From Fimbriimonas planktonicus (GTDB lineage Bacteria > Armatimonadota > Fimbriimonadia > Fimbriimonadales > Fimbriimonadaceae): 64,000 bases of DNA. The position numbers were made by a program, and so were the translations under genes. Shown here piece by piece: positions 31,347-39,547 of the stretch. Positions within the stretch are counted from its first letter, which is position 1, and each line of letters begins with the position of its first letter. The stretch is taken from positions 186,001 to 250,000 of the forward strand of contig OZ248539.1 of assembly GCA_965234685.1 (NCBI GenBank), in the 5' to 3' direction. Below the pieces are notes generated by a model that saw nothing but the letters and a program-made list of their open reading frames with translations, was not told where the DNA came from and did no database searches.

Positions 31347-32831
31347 ATGGCGGATCGGGCTTTTCGATTACACGACACCATGTCGCGGCAGGTCAAGCCG
31401 CTCCAGACCCTAGAGCCAAAGCATCTTCGCTTCTACACTTGTGGCCCGACGGTTTATAGCTACGCGCACATTGGCAATTTCCGAAGCTTCTTGACCGCAG
31501 ATCTCATCGTGCGCACCGCCCGCGCCATCGGCTGGAAGGTCACTTGGGCCGCGAACATCACCGACGTTGGGCACTTGACCGAAGACGACGTCGCCGACGC
31601 TGGCGGCGAAGACAAGATGGAAAAAGCGCTTCGCAGCAAGGACGGCGAGAACTTCAACAACGTGTGGGAGCTGGCCGAGTTCTACACAGAAAAGTTTAAA
31701 GAGGACTGGCAGCGGCTAAACCTGACCGAGCCGACCGTTCGCCCGAAGGCAACCCAGCACGTCCGTGAACAGATTCTCGCGACGGAAGAATTGATTCGTA
31801 AAGGGAACGCCTACGAGACCCCGACCGGCGTTTACTTCAAAGTCGATAGCTTCCCGGCCTACGGCAAGCTCAGCGGGAACACCCAAGAGAACCTGCGAAA
31901 GGGGGTTCGAGACGTCGTTCAAGACGATAACAAGCGCGACTCGGCCGACTTTGCCTTGTGGAAGAAAGACGACAAGCACCTGATGCAGTGGTTCTCCCCG
32001 TTCGGCTGGGGCTTCCCGGGCTGGCACATCGAGTGCACGGTCATGGCGCGCACTTATCTTGGCGACACCCTCGACCTTCACAGCGGCGGCGAAGACAACA
32101 TGTTTCCGCACCATGAGTGCGAGATCGCGCAAAGTGAGGCGCTGACCGGCAAGACCTTCTGCGACCACTGGGTCCACACGCGCTGGCTTCAGGTGAACGG
32201 CGAGAAGATGTCGAAGAGCTCCGGCAACTTCTACACCGTGCGCGGACTCATTGAGAAAGGGATCGAGCCACTTGCCATTCGGTACGCGCTGATTTCCGGC
32301 GTCTATGGCAAGCCGTATAACTTCACCGACCAAGGCTTGATTGACGCCGGCGGGAATGTTGATCGGCTTCGGCGGGCGCTGACGGCTGCAGAAGCTGCCC
32401 TGCTGACTGGCACGGATGGTCCGGACGAGCTCGCCGCGATCCTAGAACCGATTTATGAAGGTGCTTTGGACGCCATGTGCGACGACCTGAATACATCGGT
32501 TGCGCTCGCCAAGGCGCTCGAGGGAGCGAAAGTCATCAACCGCGACGGTGAAGCGATGTCGAAAGCCTCCGCGGCTTCAGCCCAAGACTTCCTCCATAAA
32601 ATCAATGCTCTGCTTGGAATCGTATCGAGCGATTACGACCTGCCGGCCGAAACGAGCGACTCCGGACCCGACGAAGCCCGGATCGATGGTTTGATCGAGG
32701 AACGCAACGCGGCAAAGAAAGCCAAAGACTTCGCAAGAGCGGACGAAATTCGCAAGCTCTTGACCGATGAAGGCATCGAGCTTCGCGATTCGCCAGAAGG
32801 AACGACCTGGACTCGAAAGCCGACCCTTTAG
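31347..32831 (+). CDS. cysS: Cysteinyl-tRNA synthetase
   Basis: Charges tRNA-Cys. The 494-residue class I synthetase shows the zinc/active-site CGPTVYSYAHIGN (HIGH-type motif HIGN, Cys32 as zinc ligand), DVGHLTEDDVADAGGEDKM, GFPGWHIECTVMARTYLGD, LDLHSGGEDNMFPHHECE and the KMSKS loop in NGEKMSKSSGN. The C-terminal helical domain is present (IDGLIEERNAAKKAKDFARADEIRKLL). TACACT ends 10 nt before the ATG, with no Shine-Dalgarno. The stop overlaps the end of lexA by 4 bp. Confidence 0.96.
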   Translation: MADRAFRLHDTMSRQVKPLQTLEPKHLRFYTCGPTVYSYAHIGNFRSFLTADLIVRTARAIGWKVTWAANITDVGHLTEDDVADAGGEDKMEKALRSKDGENFNNVWELAEFYTEKFKEDWQRLNLTEPTVRPKATQHVREQILATEELIRKGNAYETPTGVYFKVDSFPAYGKLSGNTQENLRKGVRDVVQDDNKRDSADFALWKKDDKHLMQWFSPFGWGFPGWHIECTVMARTYLGDTLDLHSGGEDNMFPHHECEIAQSEALTGKTFCDHWVHTRWLQVNGEKMSKSSGNFYTVRGLIEKGIEPLAIRYALISGVYGKPYNFTDQGLIDAGGNVDRLRRALTAAEAALLTGTDGPDELAAILEPIYEGALDAMCDDLNTSVALAKALEGAKVINRDGEAMSKASAASAQDFLHKINALLGIVSSDYDLPAETSDSGPDEARIDGLIEERNAAKKAKDFARADEIRKLLTDEGIELRDSPEGTTWTRKPTL

Positions 32832-33460
32832 AAGGATCGGCCCTCGTAGTCTCGAATCAAGCCCACAACCTTTCCGATGACGCGCGAACCTTCTCGGTCG
32901 ACCGGGATCGGCGCGTACTTCGGGTTGCTGGAAAGGAGCTTGATGGAACCGTTTGGCTCGTAATTGATCCGCTTGACGGTGGCTTCGTCCCCGAGCAGGA
33001 ATGCCACGATGTCCATGTTGCGCGCATTGGTCTGTGGGCGGATGACGACGAGGTCACTTTCGAGAATTCCGTCGCCGATCATGGAGTCTCCGATAACGCG
33101 AAGCAGGAACGCGTTGTCTGTGTCTTTAACCATCCCAGGTGGAACTGGGATCATCGCGTCTACGTGTTCCTCGGCTAAAATAGGTTGGCCAGCGGCAATG
33201 GTTCCGAGCAGGGGAAGCTGCAGAATGCCCGCGTTAGGTTGAAATTCGGGGTGAACGACCTTGATCGAACGCGGGGTGTTCGAGCGATTGATGTACCCTT
33301 TTCGTTCTAAAGCGTCTAGGTGTACAGTAACGCCGCGAAGCGATCCGATCTCAAATTGCTTGCCAATTTCTCGGATCGACGGAGGGAATCCTTCCTTCGC
33401 GACGTAATCCCGAATGCACGCGAGTATCTCTTCTTGCCGCTTGGTAAGTCCTTTTGCCAT
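32828..33460 (-). CDS. lexA: LexA repressor
   Basis: SOS repressor with autoproteolysis, 210 residues. The N-terminal winged helix has LTKRQEEILACIRDYV and FPPSIREIGKQFEIGSLRGV, then HLDALERKGYI. The C-terminal protease has the cleavage site Ala90-Gly91 in TIAAGQPI, the nucleophile Ser126 in GDSMIGDG and the general base Lys163 in ATVKRI. The segment between helices (SLRGVTVHLDAL) differs from the usual SxxxVxxHLxAL, hinting at a changed operator. A consensus promoter and an inverted repeat overlap its start region. Confidence 0.95.
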   Translation of the reverse strand: MAKGLTKRQEEILACIRDYVAKEGFPPSIREIGKQFEIGSLRGVTVHLDALERKGYINRSNTPRSIKVVHPEFQPNAGILQLPLLGTIAAGQPILAEEHVDAMIPVPPGMVKDTDNAFLLRVIGDSMIGDGILESDLVVIRPQTNARNMDIVAFLLGDEATVKRINYEPNGSIKLLSSNPKYAPIPVDREGSRVIGKVVGLIRDYEGRSF

Positions 33461-33466
33461 GGCTAC

Positions 33467-33496
33467 GTAGACGCATGATACACGCTTTTTGTCTAC
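33467..33496. promoter_or_regulatory. Inverted repeat over the lexA promoter, candidate LexA operator
   Basis: GTAGAC (33467-33472) and GTCTAC (33491-33496) are perfect inverted half-sites 18 bp apart, flanking the -10 element. The palindrome CTACGTAG (33463-33470) overlaps the first half. Neither matches the proteobacterial CTGT-N8-ACAG or Gram-positive GAAC-N4-GTTC boxes. Confidence 0.45.
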
Positions 33497-33503
33497 CTGT
33501 CAA
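33475..33503 (-). promoter_or_regulatory. lexA promoter
   Basis: On the minus strand TTGACA (33503-33498), 17-bp spacer, TATCAT (33480-33475), then 14 nt to the ATG. This is the best consensus promoter in the window. Confidence 0.82.
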
Positions 33504-33544
33504 GGCAACCTGTCATACTTTTTTCTAAGTTCGCCCGCGAGGGT

Positions 33545-33610
33545 GGAACTCCGCCAAAATGAGTTTGGTTTGCTGACCCTAGTAGGGAGCATTTTGGCGA
33601 TACGAGTTCC
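33545..33610. repeat. Long inverted repeat between lexA and the PpiC-like gene
   Basis: Left arm GGAACTC plus CGCCAAAATG; right arm, read in reverse complement, is the same with GTAT inserted between the two words. The arms (17 bp matched) enclose 28 nt. It lies 33 bp before the next gene's start and could be a leader hairpin or an operator pair. Confidence 0.6.
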
Positions 33611-33642
33611 CAAGTTGTCGGTCCAGTACAAGGTGATTTAGG

Positions 33643-35358
33643 TTGTCGATTTCAAAATTTCAAGAGATGTTCATGGGCAAGGGCTGCGTGGCCTTTGTCA
33701 GCGTGGGAATGGCAATGGTCTTTCTGGCCGGCGTCGTTGGTCAGTGCACTCGTGGTGCCGGCGTTGCTGAGCAACAGAACAATGTTCCGGCCCGTACGGT
33801 CGCGACGATTTCGGGCAAGCCATTGTCTGACGAAGTCGTTCTGAGAACGCTGGATACTCAGAAGGCTCAGATGGCTCAGTACATGCCATCGGGCTTCCCG
33901 CCGGAGCAAGAGGCCGGAATGGCGGGGCAAACCATCAACACTTTGCTGCGCCAAGTTGCATCTCGGGCGATTGCCGAAAAAGAGAAAGTAGACCTTTCGG
34001 ATGCGGCGATCACCAAGCACGCGGCCGAGCAACTCGATAAGGCCGTCAAAACAGAAGTTGACAAACTCATTTCCGAGAAGAAGCTCAAGCCGAACCCAAG
34101 TGCCGCTGATGTTGACAAGGCCATCAAGGCAAGTTTTGGCCAGACGGTAACCGAAGTCCGAACTGCGCAGACAAAGAACCTGGAGGAATCGCTCAAGGAT
34201 CCAGCGCGCAAGGAAACTTTGCTGAACTCAGTTGCCGAGCAACTTCTCCTCGCCAGCTACGCCGAGAAGGTTGATGCATCGCCAGCCGCAATCAAGCGCA
34301 GCTACGACGTGATCAGCGCAAAGCGTATTTTCCTCATCAACAGCGCAGCCACCGACATCGCCGCGCAAGCGACCAAAATCGCGGGCGAGCTTAAGGGCGG
34401 CCTGAAGTTTGAGGAAGCGATGAACAAGTATTCGCAAGAGCCGGCTCAGCCAGGCAAGACAGTCAGCGACAACCTGACGTCGGTCTCCGGACAGCAGCTC
34501 ACCCAAGAGGCATATGCGCCGCTTGCGAGCTTGAAAGCGGGTGAAGTTTCACCGCCAATTCGAACTCCAGAAGGCATCAGCATCTACAAAGTGTTGAGCG
34601 TGAAGAACGAAGCCCCTGCTGATTTCGAGAAGAAAAAGGCTGATTACGAAAAGACCTTCCGCGAGACCCAGGCCAGACAGAAGCTGGACGCGCAGGTGGA
34701 CGAACTTCTCAAGAGCGGCGAAGTCCGCTGGCAGAACAAAACGATCGAGGCTCTTTACGACCTTGGCCAGCTTAGCTTTGCGACCGACGCCACCCAGCGA
34801 AACGCAAAGCTCAAGAAGATTGCGGCCGCCGGTAAGGAAGGCGCGGAGAAAGGCGAAGCCGCCGACATCAAGATCGGTGCCCTTGTTTATTACGCGGCAC
34901 TTAATCAGCTCAGCATGACGGCGAGCGCCACCGAGCGCGCCGAGCTCGCTCCGCAGATCGCGGATGCCGTTACTAAGCTGCTCCAAACGACCGAAGACTT
35001 CAAGCTTCGCGTGAAGCTGATCGACGCTGCGATTGAGGCAAAGAATGCCGCGGAGGCCACGGACAACCTGTTTAAGTCTGCGCAGTACAACAGCGACTAC
35101 AGCGCCGCTGGGCAAGCGGTGTACGGTGAAATGCAGGCGAAGTTCAAGGAACTGAAGGACAAGAAGCTGCTCGTTGCCGAAGGCGAAAAGCAGATCGAGG
35201 CCGAATTCCAGCGATGGCGAAAGGAAAAGGTCGCTTACGAGAAGGCTGAGGCGGAAGCTAAGGCTGCTGCCGAAGCAGAAGCGAAGAAGAATCCAGCGCC
35301 CGCAACGGGCGCAAGCAAATCGCCTGCGCCAGCCGCAGGCAACGGTACGCCTAAGTGA
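33643..35358 (+). CDS. Membrane-anchored PpiC/SurA-like peptidyl-prolyl isomerase
   Basis: 571 residues. A single N-terminal hydrophobic segment (AFVSVGMAMVFLAGVVG) anchors the protein. A SurA-N-like helical region follows (TVATISGKPLSDEVVLRTL, INTLLRQVASRAIAEKEKV), then a parvulin domain around 225-325: AKRIFLINSAATDIAAQATKIA, LKFEEAMNKYSQEPAQPG, LASLKAGEVSPPIRTPEGISIYKV. The C-terminal third is helical and highly charged, ending in a Lys/Ala/Pro-rich tail. TTG start with AAGGTG 7 nt upstream. It overlaps rsmI by 4 bp. A folding factor for exported proteins is the likely role. Confidence 0.82.
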   Translation: MSISKFQEMFMGKGCVAFVSVGMAMVFLAGVVGQCTRGAGVAEQQNNVPARTVATISGKPLSDEVVLRTLDTQKAQMAQYMPSGFPPEQEAGMAGQTINTLLRQVASRAIAEKEKVDLSDAAITKHAAEQLDKAVKTEVDKLISEKKLKPNPSAADVDKAIKASFGQTVTEVRTAQTKNLEESLKDPARKETLLNSVAEQLLLASYAEKVDASPAAIKRSYDVISAKRIFLINSAATDIAAQATKIAGELKGGLKFEEAMNKYSQEPAQPGKTVSDNLTSVSGQQLTQEAYAPLASLKAGEVSPPIRTPEGISIYKVLSVKNEAPADFEKKKADYEKTFRETQARQKLDAQVDELLKSGEVRWQNKTIEALYDLGQLSFATDATQRNAKLKKIAAAGKEGAEKGEAADIKIGALVYYAALNQLSMTASATERAELAPQIADAVTKLLQTTEDFKLRVKLIDAAIEAKNAAEATDNLFKSAQYNSDYSAAGQAVYGEMQAKFKELKDKKLLVAEGEKQIEAEFQRWRKEKVAYEKAEAEAKAAAEAEAKKNPAPATGASKSPAPAAGNGTPK

Positions 35359-36059
35359 GCGAACCGCGGCTATCGGTGGTTTGCACCCCGATCGGAAATT
35401 TGGGCGACCTTTCCGATCGGGCGAAGCAGACCCTCACCGACGCTGCGGTTTGGATCGTCGAAGATAGTCGCGTTTCTGGCAAGCTTGCCCAACATCTCGG
35501 CATTAAGCGGCCGATGAAAGTGCTGAACGACCACTCTTCATCGGGAGTGGTCGAAGGTTTGGTGGATCTGATTCGCCAAACCGGACACGTTGCGGTTCTC
35601 TCTGACGGCGGGGCGCCGACGGTGAGCGATCCAGGCACTTTGCTCATTGATGCCTGCCACGACGCCGATATTCCGATTGAAGTGATTCCCGGCCCCAGCG
35701 CGGTGATCGCTGCACTGGCTGGCAGTGGGTTCTTCGGCCAGCGTTTTGCCTTTCTAGGCTTTCCGCCCCGCAAGCCCGGCGACATTAAGTCGTTGTTTTT
35801 GCCATTTGCAGACTCGCCCATGACGCTTGTTTTCTTCGAGTCGCCGTTCCGATTCAACGCCACTTTGCTAGCTGCATCTGCGGTAATCGGTGAGCGCCGA
35901 TATGCCATTTGCCGGGAACTGACGAAGATGCACGAGCAGATTTATCGGGGCACGTTGCCCGAATTGCCCGACGAAAAGTCCGTGCCGCACAAAGGCGAGG
36001 TCACGGTGGTGGTCGAGGGCCGAAGAAGCACGAAAAGTGCGTCGAATTTCTTGGACTGA
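35355..36059 (+). CDS. rsmI: 16S rRNA (cytidine-1402-2'-O)-methyltransferase
   Basis: Methylates the ribose of C1402 of 16S rRNA using SAM. The 234-residue tetrapyrrole-methylase-fold protein has VVCTPIGNLGDLSDRAKQTL, WIVEDSRVSGKLAQHLGI, VAVLSDGGAPTVSDPG (with the PTVSDPG SAM loop), IPGPSAVIAALAGSG, FLGFPPRK and FFESPFR, all diagnostic. It lacks the C-terminal extension of longer RsmI proteins. GTG start in a GTGA overlap with the preceding stop. Confidence 0.93.
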   Translation: MSEPRLSVVCTPIGNLGDLSDRAKQTLTDAAVWIVEDSRVSGKLAQHLGIKRPMKVLNDHSSSGVVEGLVDLIRQTGHVAVLSDGGAPTVSDPGTLLIDACHDADIPIEVIPGPSAVIAALAGSGFFGQRFAFLGFPPRKPGDIKSLFLPFADSPMTLVFFESPFRFNATLLAASAVIGERRYAICRELTKMHEQIYRGTLPELPDEKSVPHKGEVTVVVEGRRSTKSASNFLD

Positions 36060-36113
36060 ACGTCCGTACCTGTACCATCGGTCTGGCTTCGCCTGGCACC
36101 GACTGGTTCCGGT

Positions 36114-37064
36114 ATGAAGCTGCTCTCGTCCGTTTGTGTTTTGAGCTTGTTCGCAATGAGCGTTGTTGCGCAAGCCCAGAACGAACCCGCTCCCGATGCG
36201 GCAACCGCATATCGGTTTCGAGCGGAAGACGTCCTGCGCGTTCAGGTGTACGGGCAAGCTCAGTTATCGGCCGAGATGCCGGTTGGCGATGACGGAACGA
36301 TCACGCCTCCGTTCGTAGGTTCCATCATGGCGGCCGGAAGATCTGTCAAAGAACTCACGGACGATCTTGTGAAGCTTTATCAAGACAAGGTCCGACTCCG
36401 AGAACCTTTGGTCAGCATTTCCATCATCAAGTACCGCGAGAATCGGGCAACCATTGGTGGTTTCGTCGGCCGGCCAGGCAACTATCAGATTCGCAAGGGG
36501 GATCGCATCCTGAACTTGCTCAGCGTCGGCGGCGGCCCGATTGCCGACCGGTCTGACCTCAAGCGCGCGACCCTACAGCGACAGGGAAGTCGCGAGCTCA
36601 TCCCGATCGATCTTCACGCGATGCTGTATCGCAACGATACGTCGCAGAATTACGAACTGAAAGACGGAGATCAGCTCAGCATTCCCGAAGGACTGAACCT
36701 GTTCATCAAGGTCCAAGGAAAGGTCCAGGCACCGGGCTTGTATCCGTACAAAGAGCCGATGACCTTGGCCGATGCCATCTCTCAGGCGAGAGGTGAGGTC
36801 GTTGGGCGATCTCGGTTAAGCAAAACCTTGGTGATTCGCCAAAAGCCTGGACAGCCCGGGCAGTACACCTACATCAATGCCGACTACGTGAAGTTCATTC
36901 GCAAAGGCGATATCACGCAGAACATTGAATTGCAGCCGGGAGATCTGATTTACGTACCGGAAACCAACACGCCGGACTTCCAGCAGATCACGAGCTTGGC
37001 AAACGTCTTCTTCATTCTGGACCGAGTCGGCAGCGGCTTGTTCGGACTTCAGTTCTTCCGCTAA
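36114..37064 (+). CDS. Polysaccharide export protein (Wza-like, SLBB domains)
   Basis: 316 residues with signal peptide MKLLSSVCVLSLFAMSVVAQA. The Poly_export domain follows (YRFRAEDVLRVQVYGQAQLS, VGDDGTITPPFVGSIMAAGRS, VSISIIKYRENRATIGGFV). Two SLBB-type segments come next: GRPGNYQIRKGDRILNLLSVGGG and VQAPGLYPYKEPMTLADAI. The end, DLIYVPETN, is typical. It would form part of an outer-membrane export channel for exopolysaccharide. There is no lipobox, unlike Wza, and no capsule genes adjoin it. No Shine-Dalgarno is evident. Confidence 0.9.
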   Translation: MKLLSSVCVLSLFAMSVVAQAQNEPAPDAATAYRFRAEDVLRVQVYGQAQLSAEMPVGDDGTITPPFVGSIMAAGRSVKELTDDLVKLYQDKVRLREPLVSISIIKYRENRATIGGFVGRPGNYQIRKGDRILNLLSVGGGPIADRSDLKRATLQRQGSRELIPIDLHAMLYRNDTSQNYELKDGDQLSIPEGLNLFIKVQGKVQAPGLYPYKEPMTLADAISQARGEVVGRSRLSKTLVIRQKPGQPGQYTYINADYVKFIRKGDITQNIELQPGDLIYVPETNTPDFQQITSLANVFFILDRVGSGLFGLQFFR

Positions 37065-37072
37065 GCCGGGTC

Positions 37073-37555
37073 ATGAGAATTCTTGGCATCGACCCGGGGC
37101 TAGAGCGGGTCGGTTGGGCGGTGCTGGATCGACAGGGTTCGCGGATGTTGCCGGTGGAATACGGGCTCATCCTAACGCCCCGTATCGCGACGCCGCTTCG
37201 GCTCCATCAGATCTATTCCGAAGTAACGGCGATCGTGGCGAAGCATTCGCCTGCCGTGTTGGTGACTGAACGTTTGCTGTTTACGGTTAACAAAACGACG
37301 GCGATGGACGTTGCCAAAGCGATCGGCGTAGTTCAGCTCGCCGCCGTGATGGCGGAGCTTGAGTTCATGGAGTACAGCCCGCCGGAGATCAAGCAAAGCG
37401 TTGTCGGAGTTGGAAACGCAGACAAGAAGCAGGTTCAGTTCATGGTGACGAAGCTGCTGAGTTTGAAGGAAACGCCAAAGCCGGACGACGTGGCCGATGC
37501 TCTGGCGATCGCGATCACCCATGCGTTGCGAAGCCGCGTGAGTGGGCTTCGGTAG
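37073..37555 (+). CDS. ruvC: Crossover junction endodeoxyribonuclease RuvC
   Basis: Resolves Holliday junctions. The 160-residue RNase H-fold nuclease has RILGIDPGLERVGWAVLD (Asp7), AVLVTERLLFTVNKTTAMDVAKA (Glu66), YSPPEIKQSVVGVGNADKKQV and KPDDVADALAIAITHA (Asp139, Asp142). All four acidic residues are in place. It lies 8 bp after the export-protein gene. RuvA and RuvB are not in the window. Confidence 0.95.
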   Translation: MRILGIDPGLERVGWAVLDRQGSRMLPVEYGLILTPRIATPLRLHQIYSEVTAIVAKHSPAVLVTERLLFTVNKTTAMDVAKAIGVVQLAAVMAELEFMEYSPPEIKQSVVGVGNADKKQVQFMVTKLLSLKETPKPDDVADALAIAITHALRSRVSGLR

Positions 37556-37617
37556 ATTCATTTTCGTCAGTTTAGATATCCTCGGATTACTCAGCCAAAC
37601 GGCTTTGGGAGGACGGA

Positions 37618-37866
37618 TTGAGAAAAAGGAAGAATCTGCGAATAACACTCAAAGCTGACGCTAGAAAAAGTGCTCGAGTGGTTGGCGTCGGGCGGAACAC
37701 CACCACTTTGCACACCGTTTACCGGCTCGCTTCACGCTTTGTTGAGGCTGGGATCTTCAACAAGCAAACGATGCGAGAGTACGACGCCCTTTGCCTCAAA
37801 GCTCAAAACGACCCGGTTCGCAAAACCGATAGCTTTACTGACTTCACTCGTTCGCCCAATCGTTGA
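37618..37866 (+). CDS. Truncated HTH-regulator-like small protein (82 aa)
   Basis: TTG start with GGAGG 5 nt upstream, so translation is likely. The middle (LHTVYRLASRFVEAGIFNKQTMREYDALCL) resembles the N-terminal helix pair found in small XRE-type regulators, where a segment ending in TMREFDALCL precedes the DNA-binding helix-turn-helix. Here the helix-turn-helix is absent and the protein ends in a short polar tail that overlaps the convergent hexosaminidase gene by 23 bp. It may be a decayed regulator of a toxin-antitoxin pair, or a stand-alone partner domain. The family link is a pattern reading. Confidence 0.5.
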   Translation: MRKRKNLRITLKADARKSARVVGVGRNTTTLHTVYRLASRFVEAGIFNKQTMREYDALCLKAQNDPVRKTDSFTDFTRSPNR

Positions 37867-39463
37867 TCAACCACCAATTCGCCTGATCGTGCGGGATGAA
37901 CTTGGGGTGGGTGATGGTTTCGAAAGACGGTAGGTAGCCGAGCGAGCCATCGCCATAAGTCTTCACCCGGCGAATGACTTTTTCAACGTGCTCGCGGGCC
38001 GCGATGCAGCGCTCGACATCCGCAAGCGATCCACCGATTCGAGCATTGGTTCCCTTCGCGATCCTCTCCAGACCTTCAAACACTTGTCGGCAAACGGTAA
38101 GGGCGGTGATAGCTTTGCCAACCTCACCCTCGGCATAGAACTGGTGCGCCTCCTCTGCGTACCGAACGAACTCGATCGCGAGCTTGCCGAACTCGGTGAC
38201 TCCGCGATAAGCCGCATCTGGCGCGAATACGACCGCCGTGTCGAGGATCTGATAGGCGCGCTTTCCGGCTTCGCCGAGAATGACCTCTCGGTCTCGGAGC
38301 CAGAGTAGAAACGGGTTGCTGTACATCAGCAGGCGGCTCTTGATTTGGCTGCGATGACCGCTGTAGGCGAAGAACTCACCGGCAGATTGCAGTTCGCATC
38401 CAACCAGGCGCGCCCACTCTTCGGTGTTTTCGCCCAACTCCATGTATGCCTTCAGGAACTGCGGAGCGGAAGTGGCTTTCTGATATTCCAGAATTGCCTC
38501 GTGTCCGCCGAGCCCGGTCGGGTACTCGGCTGGTTTGGTCGTGGAATCTCCGGCGGTGGTTTCCGATAGGATTCGACCCGAAGCCTTAATCGCCGGAAGA
38601 ATCGTTTCGTAGTTACCAAACAGTCCGCACTCCCAGGTTGTGAGGCAGACGCCATAGTCGCCTCGGCGGACTGCGGCTTCGGCACACTCCGTTACGTTGC
38701 GCTCGCTTTGCGGAAGGTGGCACCAGATGGCGCTGTAGGTTTGGATGGCCGGGCACAATACGGTTTTGAAACCAGCGTCGCGGAACCGGTCGGCGGTGTG
38801 TTCTGCAGTTCGGAAGTACTGCCAGTCAAAGATCACCGTCTCTTTCGGCATCTTTTCAAGGGCAAGGGGGTGGTCATAGTACATGTCTCCCCATACGGCC
38901 GGCGTTCGGCCCGCCTTGAGCACCTTTTCGGCCAGCGGACCGAAGTGGGCTCCGTACAGGGCTGCCTTGCCGTCGGCATGGCCGTCGGATTCATATTGCT
39001 GAACACGCGCTTCGCTCGAGGCGCCTTTGCCGAGTTGGAATGTCTCGTCGCCGCCGAGATGAATCAGGTCGGACTTGAAGATTGAAATCGCGTCATCGAC
39101 GATTCGGTGGCAGAGTTCAACGAAGGCGTCGTTGGTCGGGTCGGCTTGCATCCCCTTGAATCGCTCGCAAGCTAATTTGACTCCAGGTTCGGAGTAGATC
39201 ATTCCTTCGCAATGACCCAGGAGATTCAGGAACGGCACGATTTGGAGGTCTGGATAACGATCCTGGAGCCAGGCAACATCTTCTGGAGTGACCGCACCCT
39301 TTCCGGCGATCCAGGGCATGCTTGGGTACGCAAAGCGGTGCTCTAAATACAGCCCCATCGCGTTGTAACCTGCAGACATCGACAGATCCGCCATTCGGTC
39401 CAGAGTTTCTCGGTCTGGGCTCTGCTCGCGGGCGATGTCGTACATCCACATTCGAAGTTGCAT
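37844..39463 (-). CDS. Glycoside hydrolase family 20-like beta-hexosaminidase
   Basis: 539 residues, cytoplasmic by appearance (no signal peptide). The TIM barrel starts LRMWMYDIAREQSPDRETLDRM and has MSAGYNAMGLYLEHRFAYPS, IVPFLNLLGHCEGM and the catalytic pair Asp139-Glu140 in DLIHLGGDETFQLG, followed by TPAVWGDMYYDHP. The Asp-Glu pair fits substrate-assisted cleavage of N-acetylhexosaminides in GH20. The C-terminal ~200 residues are helical. I trimmed the frame to an ATG preceded by TACACT at 7 nt, because the longer frame runs through the divergent gene. Confidence 0.8.
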   Translation of the reverse strand: MQLRMWMYDIAREQSPDRETLDRMADLSMSAGYNAMGLYLEHRFAYPSMPWIAGKGAVTPEDVAWLQDRYPDLQIVPFLNLLGHCEGMIYSEPGVKLACERFKGMQADPTNDAFVELCHRIVDDAISIFKSDLIHLGGDETFQLGKGASSEARVQQYESDGHADGKAALYGAHFGPLAEKVLKAGRTPAVWGDMYYDHPLALEKMPKETVIFDWQYFRTAEHTADRFRDAGFKTVLCPAIQTYSAIWCHLPQSERNVTECAEAAVRRGDYGVCLTTWECGLFGNYETILPAIKASGRILSETTAGDSTTKPAEYPTGLGGHEAILEYQKATSAPQFLKAYMELGENTEEWARLVGCELQSAGEFFAYSGHRSQIKSRLLMYSNPFLLWLRDREVILGEAGKRAYQILDTAVVFAPDAAYRGVTEFGKLAIEFVRYAEEAHQFYAEGEVGKAITALTVCRQVFEGLERIAKGTNARIGGSLADVERCIAAREHVEKVIRRVKTYGDGSLGYLPSFETITHPKFIPHDQANWWLINDWANE

Positions 39464-39547
39464 GATCGCGAGTGTACAGCGATTATCCATACGGCAAACC
39501 AGCCAGATCGAGTTCACTTTTTTCGCAAGTGTGATAGGATGCGACCA

